This document shows, piece by piece, positions 33,896 to 44,661 of a DNA stretch of 64,000 nt. This DNA comes from Endothia cerciana. Lineage: Eukaryota; Ascomycota; Sordariomycetes; Diaporthales; Cryphonectriaceae. Both the position numbers and the translations under genes were made by a program. The stretch spans positions 62,001-126,000 of the forward strand of contig JALRMH010000034.1 in NCBI GenBank assembly GCA_026119935.1, in the 5' to 3' direction. The notes below the pieces were generated by a model that saw nothing but the letters and a program-made list of their open reading frames with translations, was not told the DNA's origin and searched no databases. Each line of letters starts with the position of its first letter. The first letter of the stretch is position 1.

Positions 33896-34255
33896 CGGGA
33901 CAGCCCGTATCGCCCGTGGGTGACATGATAGGAGCGAGAAGGGTTGGGGGGGGGGGCCTCTCAGACGTCGCCCTGTGGGTCTCAAAATCATGGAGGACCA
34001 GTTTGCATTCCGTTTTCTTGTTGCTGTAGAGCATGGTTCTTCGTTTCAAGCCCAGGTAACGGTGGTCGTCCGGCCATGCAGTCAGTGATCGCTTTGCCCT
34101 GCCTGGTTGGGATGTAGCTAGGGTGTGTTAGTCTTGGAAACACGGTCTTCAAAGGTCAAATAGGGCTTCGATGCTGGACAGCATCGTGACGGGATGAGAA
34201 GCACGTGGAAATACAGGCAGCCCAACAATGTTGGCATGAGATGTATAAATATCTG

Positions 34256-34288
34256 CCCCCCCCCCCAAAAAAAAAAAAAAAAAAAAAA
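34256..34288 (+). repeat. Composite C11A22 tract
   Basis: Eleven C residues run directly into 22 A residues, about 360 bp downstream of the CaM kinase stop codon. Confidence 0.9.
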
Positions 34289-35213
34289 GACTGCCCCGGC
34301 GACTAACGTCGAAGACGCACCTGGCAGTCGAGAGGTGCACGGGTCATCATCGCCAATGGTTTTTGGCATAGGCCTGCACGGCCAGCAGCGAGGCTGGTCG
34401 GGGGGGGGGGGGGCCTCCTCAACAGCTCAGCTCTCCCAGGAGCCCATGCATAACCTCGACTTGATCTCTTCTCAAACCAGGGAGGCCCGGGCTGGGGTCA
34501 GGCCAAGATTGTTATGGGGCGGGACAGCCGCGCTCCTCAGACCGCCTGCCGGCCATTCCCCGTACCCATTCTAATAGTAGGAATCACGCAGTAGGCGGTA
34601 TAACTCCGAGTCAGACCGTTACATCGAAGGATTTCATTACTATGTTAAGAGACGTGAGAGCGCGCGGAGCAAGTGCCCTCCCTCTGCGAGAGCCGCCCAC
34701 CGCGCCACCCTGCCGATCTCAGCGACTACCGGGACGTCGTCGATCTCATATACTATAGTAGACACTAGTACATGATTATGGTACTATGTAGTACCTCAGA
34801 CAACGGTATAACCACCTTCCCCCCCCCCCCCCGGTTTTTCAAAGGACCGTGCGGGCCTCCATCCTCCAACTCTCCTGACAATCATGCAGCGACATCCAAC
34901 CAGAGTTCTTCCGTCCGCCTTGGTTCACCGCACCCAAGGAAGACGGCCGGGAGGTGCGAAGCAAGCATCGCTCAACCGCACTCTTTCATTATGCGCCGAA
35001 GATCAGAGGGCAGGCATCAGACCCCAAGATGGGCGGCCGCCGCCTGGTCAGACAGAACGTGCGAGTCTTTCCAGAGGTTTATATCCACAGGGCGATCCTA
35101 TCATGCTGCCCGCCCGCCTGCCTGCCTGCCTGCTAGAACTTGTACGCTCCACCTGCCAATACTACTCGCTCCTAAATAGTATGCCACTTCCATGTCCTCC
35201 TTTTCCATCGTCC

Positions 35214-35230
35214 AAAAAAAAAAAAAAAAA
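35214..35230 (+). repeat. Poly(A) run, 17 bases
   Basis: Uninterrupted A17 in the presumed promoter of the Clr5-domain gene. Confidence 0.9.
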
Positions 35231-35596
35231 TCTGCATATTTAAAGCACGGCCCGCTGCCAGGAGAGCACACTAGTGCAGTGCACGACGGATCCCTGGACT
35301 CCACTGTTCCTTCGCATTCCCAGTCCCTTATCCTCCAGGGCTTGTTGGCCTCCACGTTTTTCGAGAATTGTTTCCTCATCGAGGACTGTTCCTGCAGCTC
35401 CTCGTCGACTAGTGCCCGAGCGTCCTTCATAGTAACCACCCCCCCCCCCCGGGGACCATCATCGACTCCCAGCTCTCCTATCTCGGGCCGGGAAAGGTCG
35501 AGGCTGGAGGCACCAGGCAAACGCAGGAGGCCTCGGATACTAACCCACCCAGGACGGCCCGAGGGCCATGATCATGCTCCGGGAAGGGTGCCGCAA

Positions 35597-37331
35597 ATGA
35601 GGACTTCCCTGGCTGGGGGCGCGTGGCCCGCCGTGGCACCCACGGGCATCCCTCGCAGCGCGGACAGCGCCGCCAAGGAGCGGATGTGGGAGAAGCACAT
35701 GCCGAGGATAAAACAGCTCTACGTGGACGAGGGGAGGACGCTGAAGGAGGTGATGGACATCATGAAGGCGGAGCACGGGTTCACGGCCTCGTACGGGAAC
35801 GCCCCATCCTGGGGGGGTTATTTCGGCCTGCGCAAAGAACACAAAAAGGAAGGGCTAACGCGGACGTGTAGGGCGAAGATGTACAAGCAGAGACTGAGGA
35901 AGTGGAATTTCCGGAAGAACATCCGGATCCACTTACAAGAGGACGAGCCGGACTACGCCATGCTTGTCGACATCCTGGGCGAGAGCAGAGGGTCCGGACG
36001 GCCGGTATCTGAGATCCAGCTGGCGAGTGGCCAGGTCGTTGACCTCGATCGGCTCGCCTTACACCTGCGGCGCAAGATGCTTTACAGGCAATATTCCCAA
36101 AAGGCGGTGACTCTGAACGCTGTCAAGCCGCCCGATGGGTTCTATACGTGCGAGGCGATACTCAATAGCACTCGCACATACATTGTAAGTCCCCTCCGAG
36201 CTCTGCCCCCCACCCTCCCCCCCCCCCCAAACCTCCCAATCCGTCCTCCCCGCCCTCTACGGACGGCCAGCCCTCGTCGGGAGATTTCGACCTCGCATGG
36301 AACCCAAGGCTGACTTGATAAACTTGGGAAAATACTTATAGTTGGGAAGATTCAAAGAGTCCCTCGCCACGGTATCAGATATCGACACCTCGCGGAGCAT
36401 AAGCCCCTCCATGCAGAAGTGGAACACATTCTTCTTCACCATCCGCGGCGCCCTCTCGTCGCCCAGCCGCTTCAGCCAGGCCCTCGTGCTCATGCGGCAG
36501 GCCCCCGAGGAGCTCCGCGACCTCCTCACGAGCCAGCCGGCCTCCCTCCTCAGCAGCTTCTTCATGTTCATGGTCTACGTCGCCCGCTGCCTCCAGTCGC
36601 TCCGCGACCCCAAGGAGGCACGGCAGTTCTCGGGCGTCGTCAAGGCCCTCATCAAGTACGCCGCGGCCCTCACGGCGGGCGAGGTCGGGGCCGTCCCGCC
36701 GGCGGCGGGAGCCGCTCCCTATGGCGCTGGCCACCCCCTCCCCCAGCTGCTGAGGATGCTCGCGCGCGTCGACGACGACCAGCTGTACCTGCTGGCCGTC
36801 AAGGCCTGGAGGCTCTCGTGCCAGAGCTGGGACGCGATCGTGCTGGACAAGTCGCCCGGGGGCGGCGGGGCGGCAGCCGGCCCGCGCCCTGGGGGCTGTC
36901 CCTCGACGGTGAGCGACTGGCTGAAGTTCGCCACCATCGCGCCCGGCTCGGAGCTCCCGCCGAACGTTGGCGAGACGGTTGACGGGACGCTGCTGGCCCT
37001 CCGGAACCGGTACAGCAAGGAGACGGCGGCCGCGGTGGACGAGATGTGGGGGTACGCCATCCTGATAGAGGAGCTGGTGACCACCGAACAGATGGAGACC
37101 GAGGACCTGCGGGAATTCCTGCTGAGCAACGGCATGACGGAGAGGTACCTCGACGTGCTGTCCCTGGAAGAGCAGGACATGGTCAATGTGACGTTGATGC
37201 GGTCTCTGGCAGACGGGAGGCGGGGTCTGCAGTTCATGGACTACCTGGAGAATATCTTCTGGGAGTGGGGGGACTATGCGAAGTCTACCCAGATGGCGCT
37301 CTGGAGGGGGCAGCTGACGGGGGATCTATAA
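35597..37331 (+). CDS. Clr5-domain protein
   Basis: Three exons: 35597-35790, 35872-36184, 36342-37331 (introns 81 and 157 nt), 498 residues. The N-terminal domain has the Clr5 signature found in many fungal nuclear proteins: MWEKHMPRIKQLYVDEGRTL, then HGFTAS joined by splicing to AKMYKQRLRKWNFRKN. Removal of intron 1 (donor GTACGG, branch GCTAACG) is required to build that motif, although the intron is a multiple of three and contains no stop. The long C-terminal part is helical, without a recognised domain, and contains Ala/Gly-rich low-complexity near residues 285-340. Clr5 domains are thought to act in transcription or chromatin; the specific role is unknown. The start ATG was chosen as the first in frame near the domain; an upstream exon is possible. 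A C12 run lies in intron 2. Confidence 0.78.
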
Positions 37332-38721
37332 CGGGAGGCGGGTCGGGCGACTCTAGGCAAGCTGCTGGTATCAAAAGGCGATATGTGTGCGTCTGAAGCC
37401 TTGCGGTCTGGCCTTGCGCCGATCTCCCCGCCGAGTCGCCGGCCTACTGAAGAGCGCTGGGTGCGTCACTTATCTGGCCCGGTACGGTTACCGAGCAAGA
37501 CATCGCTGGAGAGCAGAGCGACATCGCGACAAAGCCCAGATTTCGGCCAACACAGTTAGCATAAAACTGGCCTCTGCGACACCACGCGAGCTACCAACTA
37601 ATACCATGTCTTTGGGTATCTCATCAGGTACGCTCGCTGGGTGGGCGAAACTGCATGGACTATGTAGCTTCCATTTATCTCCGCCCATGTTATAAAAGAA
37701 AATTAAAAAAAATTAAAAAAAAAACACGTAGGCCCGTGGATTTCGGGTTATACTTGTTGGCCAGAAACAGTAAGAGCAGATAGGAGATATACATAGTAAG
37801 TTGGTACTAGGAACTCTCATCTCGAGTACAATCGGCGAAGAAGCAAAGCTGGTGACTGCAAGGTTCAGAAGAGGAGAACTGGACCAAGGTAGACTCGGAT
37901 GCAGTCGATGCGGCACCATCGAACTGATGCATGGGGCCGTCTCGGGTGTGGCAACTGATAGTACTGTAAATGTGCTTGGACATAAGGGCGAAAGCCCGCC
38001 TTGGATCTTGAGTCAATACAGAGCGGAAAGGCGCAACAAATCCTCGTCGGGTCCACGTCGAATAGTACACAGGATGGATGTCGAAGGGCCGACGAAGATC
38101 CATGGCGGTTGCGTTCGGACATCAAGAGACGCTTTGAGCGCCACAGAAAATTGCAGCAGAGCCACTCGACGGGAACACATCCTCTAGGCATTCACAACAA
38201 CACAGAATCAGCACGGCTACGTGCGTCCGTTCCAGATGACTCTTTTATTTTATTTTATTTTTATTATTAATCATGAGGAAGCCCGTGGTGGTCAGGGAGA
38301 GGCCTAACCACTGGGAATAACGGCGAGGGAGGGCGCCGCCTTGTCCGTTAGTCCCATGCGCGTTATGCGAAGCGAGAGGCGAACAACCTTCTCGCATGGG
38401 ATCTCGGATCTGCAGGCAAGCCGTGCACAGCCTACAGGGGGGGGGGGGGTGCAGGTTGTCCGCGTCTCACTGATGCGGGAGGCGCCAGCAGGGCCCAAGA
38501 AGCATGACGGGGGCAGAGGCCATCACCAACACTGAAGGGCACTGCTCGAACAGCACCCGGCGGCTCCCTCCTCCGCCCCCCCCCCCTTGACTCGACCAGC
38601 CGGGCGCGAACATTTGCCGCCGACCCAAGCAGTCGGGTCCGGGTCTCGCTGCCCGTCTCACCCAAGCCGCGCGGGCTCCACCGCCCAACGCCGCAAGCCG
38701 GCATGGTGATTACTTCCCGGC
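37332..38721. other. Intergenic, 1.4 kb
   Basis: No gene recognised. AT-rich patches lie at 37694-37724 and 38245-38272. A G13 run is at 38437-38449 and a C11 run at 38576-38586, the latter about 140 bp before the next start codon. Confidence 0.45.
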
Positions 38722-39381
38722 ATGGCCTCGAAACCCCCAGACCCGGCGAAGGAGGTGCGCGAGGACGGCCTGCGCCCCTCGCTGCTGGGCTGTTGGGGCA
38801 ACCTCGAGGCCCTGGCGGACCGGGAGGTCCAGGAGGCGTTCCCTGAGCGGGGACCGGCCGACGACGACGACGACGAGCACTACGAGACCATGCTGATGAC
38901 GGCGTCGGAGGTGAGTCCCCTGCTCCTGTGCCCCCCCCCCCCCCCTTTGGCTTTGCGCTCCGGCACCCCTCGGGGTCCTGGGCTGACATATGTACCTTCC
39001 CCCCTCCCCCCTCCCCGACAGCTGGACGCCTGGGATCCCAAATGGTCAGGCCCGAGCTTCAACAGCTACTGTGAAAGGACCTACGGCTTCACCATCCGCC
39101 CGGCGTACTGGCTGGGCCCCGAGGCCTCGCGCTCCCTCGCCGAGAAGCCCTACGTCCTCATCCAGGCGGGCAGGCAGGCCCCCGAGTTTCCTCGGAACAG
39201 GCAGCACGACCACCCGCACAAGCCGGTCAGGGACTCTACGTCCTGCAACAACAACAAGAAGAAAGGCAGCAGGTCTGGTCTGCCACACCCTTCGATCTTC
39301 AGGAGGCAAGGGGCAGGTGTGTTGCCCAGGCTGCGCCTCTGGGCGTCTAGGCTCGTCGCGGCGTCATCTCCTGGGCCTTGA
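38722..39381 (+). CDS. Hypothetical protein
   Basis: Two exons, 38722-38910 and 39022-39381, flank a 111-nt intron (donor GTGAGT, acceptor CGACAG) holding a C15 run; 182 residues. The N-terminal part is acidic (PERGPADDDDDEHYETMLM). The start of exon 2 reads as well-formed coding sequence (LDAWDPKWSGPSFNSYCERT, then GFTIRPAYWLGPEAS). The last 70 or so residues are Asn/Lys/Arg-rich and less coding-like, so the true stop or an additional intron may lie earlier, around 39190-39240. No family recognised. Confidence 0.4.
   Translation: MASKPPDPAKEVREDGLRPSLLGCWGNLEALADREVQEAFPERGPADDDDDEHYETMLMTASEVSPLLLCPPPPPLALRSGTPRGPGLTYVPSPLPPPRQLDAWDPKWSGPSFNSYCERTYGFTIRPAYWLGPEASRSLAEKPYVLIQAGRQAPEFPRNRQHDHPHKPVRDSTSCNNNKKKGSRSGLPHPSIFRRQGAGVLPRLRLWASRLVAASSPGP
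38931..38945 (+). repeat. Poly(C) run, 15 bases, intronic
   Basis: C15 within the intron 38911-39021 of the hypothetical gene. Confidence 0.85.
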
Positions 39382-39967
39382 GGACCGGCTGGTCGGGGTC
39401 TGCCACCTCGGCTTTCCAGAGACTTCGGTGTGGGGGTCGGCGTGGTCTATGTATAACAGCTTGCTGTGTCTAATTAGGTCCCTGGCCTGGGTGTGATGAC
39501 GGTGGATGTGTGCTACGGACAAGACGGTTGCTTATCACCTCGGAATGGATTTCGAATGAATGGGTCGCCCGTGGTGTGAAATAGAGGAGTAGCAGAAGCC
39601 ACTCAGCATTGTGATGAATATCGAAGGCTATCAAGCCTCGTCAAGTGTTTGCTTGCCTACTGTCACTTCCAGCCAAGCCCCCGCCTGCTATGATTTTAAT
39701 GTGCCCAAACCCTCCACCCATCCCATGATATCATGATTATATATGCAGGATTACGCCCAAGTCAAGAACCACCCCACGCGCCCCCAGGAAATGCCCGTCC
39801 CAGCCGAATCGCCGAATATGCACATAGCGCCAGGTATTATGAATAATTGTGGTGGACCAGAAAGAAGGAGGAGGAGAGAGAGAGAAAAAAAAAAAAAAAA
39901 AAAAAAAGGAAAAGAAAAGAAGAACAAGGGGTTGCGCCTCCTGACGGCCCCCCCTCTTTCCCACCCC
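39382..39967. other. Convergent intergenic spacer
   Basis: 3' flanks of two hypothetical genes. Contains an A23 run (39885-39907) in a purine-rich context. No gene seen. Confidence 0.5.
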
Positions 39968-41173
39968 CTAGGTCTGGCTCAGCTCCTCCATGACCACATC
40001 GCACAGCTGCTCGTACCGGCTGCCGTCGAACCTCTTCCTCTTCCAGCCGCTCATCCGCAGCCTGTCGATCCGCGCCTGCCGGTCCCTGCTCCTCAGCTCG
40101 TCCAGCTCGCCGCCGCCGTCGTCGTCGCCGCAGCTCGTGCGGCTCATGCTGCTCGAGCTGCGGGCCCGGCTGGCGCCGCTGCCGCTCCGGGCCCTGCCGG
40201 CGGGGGGGCCCTGCAGGCTCATCCTGCGGAGCGAGGCCGCCATGAGCGACGCGGCGTCGTGCAGGACCGGCGACTCGGGCGGGTGGTGGTGGTGGTCCTG
40301 CTGCTGCTGGCGGAGGTCCCCCTCGAGGAGGTCGTCGAGCGCGGCCGTGTGGCTCGCGACCTGCGTCCTGAGCGAGGCCAGCGTCCCGCAGTACCGCGCC
40401 AGCGACCGTGCGGGCTCCGTGTCGGTGGGGTCGCCGCCGCCCCGGAAGAACGGGTACTCCTCGCCGCCGCCGCCGGCCTCGCCCGGGCTGAGGAGCTCCT
40501 CCCCCTCGCTGATCGAGGGCATCGCCGGGGGCGGCGGGTACGGCGCGGGCTCCTCGGGCTCCTGCTGCCTCGCGGCGGGGCGCTTGGCCGGCGGCACCTC
40601 GGGCAGCTCCTGCCTCATCGTGCCGGCCGCGAAGTACTCGTCATCGAACCCGAGCGTGGGCGAGTCCGGCCGGATCACGGGCTCGGCGGCCAGCGCGAAC
40701 GACCACCGGGCCCTGTCGCTGGGCAGCTCGAACGAGACCTTCTTCCTCTGGGGCCTGCCGCGCGGCGGGTCGTGGGCGAGGCTCGACTTCCTCGGGGCGG
40801 CGGCGGCGGACGTCGGCGTCGGGAGGCCGCAGTCCGGGGTCAGCGCGCGCGAGGACACCGAGCCCGACGGCGAGTGCAGGCTCGGCAGCGAGGACGCCGC
40901 GGAGCTGGACCGCGACCGCGAGACCGCCGCCTCCTCGGCCGCCCGGATGAGTGCCGCCGCGCGCTCGTAGTGGGCCCGTGCCTGCTGCAGGAGGCTGATC
41001 CTGTACGCCGACGCGGGCGCGAGCGGTCGGGCGCACATCTCGAGCGATGTCGCGGCGTAGAAGTTCAGGCAGATCAGATACGCCGGCTCGACCACAAACT
41101 GGGCACCGGGAGGAGGGGAGGGGTCAGTCTAAGATTACCTTTTTTTTTCTTTCTCTTCTTTTTTTTCTTCTTT

Positions 41174-41204
<31 letters not shown>

Positions 41205-41596
41205 TTCTTTCTTTCCACGGCCGGTGGCAGGGGAGGGATTAGCACGCTTACCGTGTTCCTGAGATTGCTCAGGATCTCACTGCACCTTGCCGAACACGCG
41301 CGGAACCGCCGGGTAACGTGGTACCGTTTTATCTCCGCGATGGACCGCTTCCACTCGGCCGACGTGCTCGGTATGCTGGGCAGGGACGCGGGTACCTGCT
41401 GGGACTGACGCCTCATGGAGGTCCTGACGGGCGGCCTCGACAGTTTCAATACGGGGGTGGTATCGCTGACGTTGCGCCTGTGCGCCGGGGAGACCGGGGG
41501 CGAGTAGGAGGCCCGCTTGTTGGAGGTCGGCCCGGAGCCGAAGCCCGCGGTCGAGCTTGGGCTGCTTAGCATGAGAGGGATGAGGCCCTTGGGCAT
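39968..41596 (-). CDS. Hypothetical conserved fungal protein with helical N-terminus
   Basis: Two exons, 41252-41596 and 39968-41098, join in phase across a 153-nt intron and give 491 residues. The first 80 residues are Ser/Pro-rich. A helical block spans the junction: SAEWKRSIAEIKRYHVTRRF, then SEILSNLRNT joined to FVVEPAYLICLNFYAATS, and on to LLQQARAHYERAAALIRAAEEAA. This looks like paired helices of a TPR- or MIT-like bundle. The remainder is low-complexity (Ser, Arg, Pro, Gly, a His run, a Gln run) with short conserved-looking islands such as RKKVSFELPSD, and ends in a basic segment. The intron carries a CTTT repeat (GAAA in the transcript). I do not recognise a named family. Confidence 0.68.
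41143..41216 (+). repeat. Polypyrimidine CTTT/CTT repeat in an intron
   Basis: A continuous pyrimidine tract of about 74 bases, mainly T, CTT and CTTT units, lies within the intron 41099-41251 of the minus-strand gene, whose transcript therefore carries a long purine tract. Confidence 0.85.
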
Positions 41597-42498
41597 GGTC
41601 TTGATGCTGCTGGGCTCTGTTGTTGTTGGGTGGGTGGGGTTGGGGGGGGGGGGGGACTGCTGGCGCGGACGGGCTGTCCAGGAGCCCTACGGAAATCGAA
41701 CACCGGCAGGGCGCATATATCTTCACTCTTTGTTGAGACCGGTCGACTTGTCGCGAGGCGGATTTACCCCTCCTCTCAGAGACCTGGCACGAGCGGATGA
41801 ACGAGTCCACGAGACGGCTGTGGTGATCCAGGTAGGACGAAGGATGGCTTCGGTGGTGAAGTATTGAGACAAGGGTAGGCAGGCGGCTGTGATGGGTGGA
41901 AAAAAAAAACCACCAAAACCGACGGTCTGATCCCTCGAGAGCCAAGGTGTCGGTGGACGGTGAAGTTATGAGTCGAGGTGATCGCTACGGGGACGGATCG
42001 GATCGGTGGCGTCTCTCAAGAGTCTCGGACAAAAAAGTATCTGTCTGATATCGTGGGCATGGATGGCGGAAACCGGGGGGGGGGGGCCAGGTGGTCGAGA
42101 CAGGTTCGCGTATACCCAGTAGAAGGAGCTTCGGGACTTATTCGTGTCCTGGTGGGGGGCGTGGAGGGGGAGGGGGGAACGCAGGGAGAGAGAGAAAGGA
42201 AGAGGACGGATTCGGTGCTGTCGATGATGACCGGCCGGCCCCTTTGGGGGAGGGGGGGGGAGAAATTAAAAGTGGATAAGGGAAGAAGTATCTCAATGAT
42301 CGACCGTCAACTATGTACCTGATGTGCCCCCCAGCCCTACTGGGTAGTACATGAGGGAAAGTCGGGGGTTGGTCGACGATACGCCGAGACGGGACAGGCC
42401 GTTGTCCAAGAGAAGACCGAACAGACGACTTCTCTCTTGTTACCTCCTGGCTGACTGGCTGACTGAAGGCGGAGGCGAAGGCGAAGGCGACGACGGCG

Positions 42499-42523
42499 AT
42501 GGTGATGATGATGATGATGATGA
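42499..42523 (+). repeat. GAT trinucleotide repeat
   Basis: GATGGT followed by tandem GAT units, read directly, within the gene-free interval. Confidence 0.8.
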
Positions 42524-44123
42524 TGGTGCGGGAGGATCACAGGCAGGAGGGAGGGAGGAAGAAGGGGAGGCGGCCACCAGAGACGAACAGCTGCGGGCAG
42601 CCCAGCACAGAAAAGGAGGATGAGGACGAGATTGGCGATGAGCCCTTGGATTGAATCAACGAGCTCGCACCCCTCCGGCCCAACCTCCTCCTCCTCGTGC
42701 TTGCTCAAATTACCTGGCTCTCCTTCCCCCTCCCCCCCCAAGTAGCCGTGCCCTGCTGGTGCTCCAGCTGCAGAGGCAAAGCAGCATCACCGAGGTGGCC
42801 CACCCCGCACGTTTTTTTTCGAGGGTACCACCCTGCAGGACGGCGGGACCTGCATCCTGCATCCCCAGGCACGACCGCACGGATCCCTCCCTGACCTCGA
42901 CGTTTGTCTGGGTCGTGTCGGTGTCGTGGTTCGTGTCTGGGCCGGAGGGAGGAGAGATGCGACGGGCGATCTCGACGATTTCACGAAACCCAGATCGGCC
43001 AAGGCTGCGCAGCCGAGATGCGACGTCAGACGCTTCTCTCCACCCTCCTCCTCCCCACGCGGAATTTGGAAGGGGGAAGGGGGAGAGAAAACAAGATAGA
43101 AAAAAATAAAAAATAAAAAAGAAAGAAAGAAGAAGAAAGAAAGAAGGGAACCCGCCCCGGCAGAGCAGGGGGAGAGGAAGGACAGGACGGGGGGGGGGGC
43201 CCAGAAGTCGAGACCACACCCGCTTGTCTGTTTATCTTTAGCCTTCTTCCTCGCTTAGCAGACGACGTACCTACAGCAGGGGGAGAGGGGAGAGAACCCC
43301 TCCACATCGTCCGCCCGCAGGCCAGCGCTGTCCTGTCCACCCCATCGGCTCCCCACGCCGTGACGGCCTCAACAGCTTTAATCTCCGGTGTCCGACCCCA
43401 CGAGGGTCCAACGGGGTTCTCCCTCGTTCGTCACTCAGCCACTTCTCAAAATATAGTACCACCCCGGTACAGAGGGGGAGAACAACCAAAAAAGGAAAAA
43501 AGAAAAACAGAGAAAGAAAAAAGGAAGAGGAAGGAAAGGAAAGAAGAAAAAGAAGGCAATCCGGAGGCACACCTGGGCGGTTGCCGGTCACCAGTGGGAA
43601 GACGGGACCCCCTCCTGGAAACCCTTTAAACTTCAAGCCCATCTCCGAATCGCCCGGTGGTGAGAGATTAACCCCTCCCCCCTTCCCAGATATCTTCCCC
43701 CTCCCCCCGGTGTGATCCCGCGTACAGTACTGATCACACACAGCTGCTCAACCCCACCGCATTCCTCCGCTGTCGCCGCCTCAAACCTTGCACCAGCATT
43801 ACTAAGAAGGGGGGGCGGGGGTAAGGCCCGAGGAAATTGACCCCCGTATCAAAGGTTCAGTTCCCCCCTGATCTCCGCCCCGGAAGAATGCTTTTGGGGG
43901 GGGGGGGGGGAAAGAAAAGAACAAACCAAGCCACATAAGCCTCAGTGATGCTTAGGAAGGCCGTCCTGCCTGCGTCAGCAGCAACGCGCGCAGCCAGAGG
44001 GGGCCGGGCGCGCAGACGCCTCAGTCCCCACGGCCGAAGGATGTCTCAACATCGACAACTCTCGTGGCGGCTCGCCGGGGTGCCCACCTCTCCCCGCTCC
44101 GTGCGTTGAGCAGCCGGCCAGGG

Positions 44124-44150
44124 CCCCCCCTTTTTTTTTTTTTTTTTTTT
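44124..44150 (+). repeat. Composite C7T20 tract
   Basis: Seven C residues run directly into 20 T residues about 0.5 kb downstream of the HTS1 stop codon. Confidence 0.9.
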
Positions 44151-44661
44151 CCCCTCTTCCTTCGTAACTTCTCATAAACCCGCGACGATCGCGCCTCTTG
44201 TACGTGTGGATAGGCCACGTGCGATCTACGCTTTGAGCCGCTCGAGCCCCTACGGTGGACCGGCACTTCCTGTGCCCTGTGGTCTACTTATACCGTACCC
44301 AACTCTCCACCGCTGGGACGCCGCATGGACACACAAGTCAGCCGGTCTGTCATCAGCCCCGCGTAGGATGCCTGCCTGCCAGCGATGCTCGGGAGATTGG
44401 CACCCCCGAGCTCCCCGGGTCGACCCTCCGTGCGACGAACGACGGTGTAGCCTGTGGTGGCATGCCCTACCCCCTGGCTTCATACTTAAGAGAACAAGTT
44501 CCTGTGGGCCACGGGGCCTCCCGTCGGGACCTCACGTCGGCTGTGGGATGGTCTCCCGTGGGATGGTCTCTTGTGAGACACTCTGGACGACTTGTTGTCT
44601 CTGTTGAAGGTTACGACATTGTGGGTGTATATCGGCTTAGATGGTAGTATCTGTGCAGGAA

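Larger units (their letters stand above)
33896..35596. other. Intergenic, 1.7 kb, homopolymer-rich
   Basis: No gene recognised. Contains C11A22 (34256-34288), G14 (34400-34413), C14 (34819-34832), A17 (35214-35230) and C12 (35439-35450), the densest cluster of homopolymers in the window. It includes the 3' flank of the kinase gene and the promoter of the Clr5-domain gene. Confidence 0.5.
41597..44661. other. Largest gene-free interval, 3.1 kb
   Basis: I find no gene. The interval is rich in low-complexity sequence: G14 (41642-41655), G12 (42075-42086), a GATGAT repeat (42499-42523), purine-rich AAAG sequence (43090-43150 and 43487-43555), G11 (43189-43199), G15 (43896-43910) and C7T20 (44124-44150). 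A near-duplicate of GGGATGGTCTC occurs twice within 44546-44572. It separates the promoter of the hypothetical gene from the 3' end of HTS1. Confidence 0.5.

Noticed and set aside
39743..41242. 499-residue plus-strand frame
   Set aside because: It lies antisense to the minus-strand hypothetical gene, is almost pure Arg/Pro/Ala/Leu low-complexity and has no domain; it is a GC-driven shadow.
44546..44572. Tandem near-duplicate of about 14 bases in the HTS1 3' flank
   Set aside because: Only two copies; too short to distinguish from chance.
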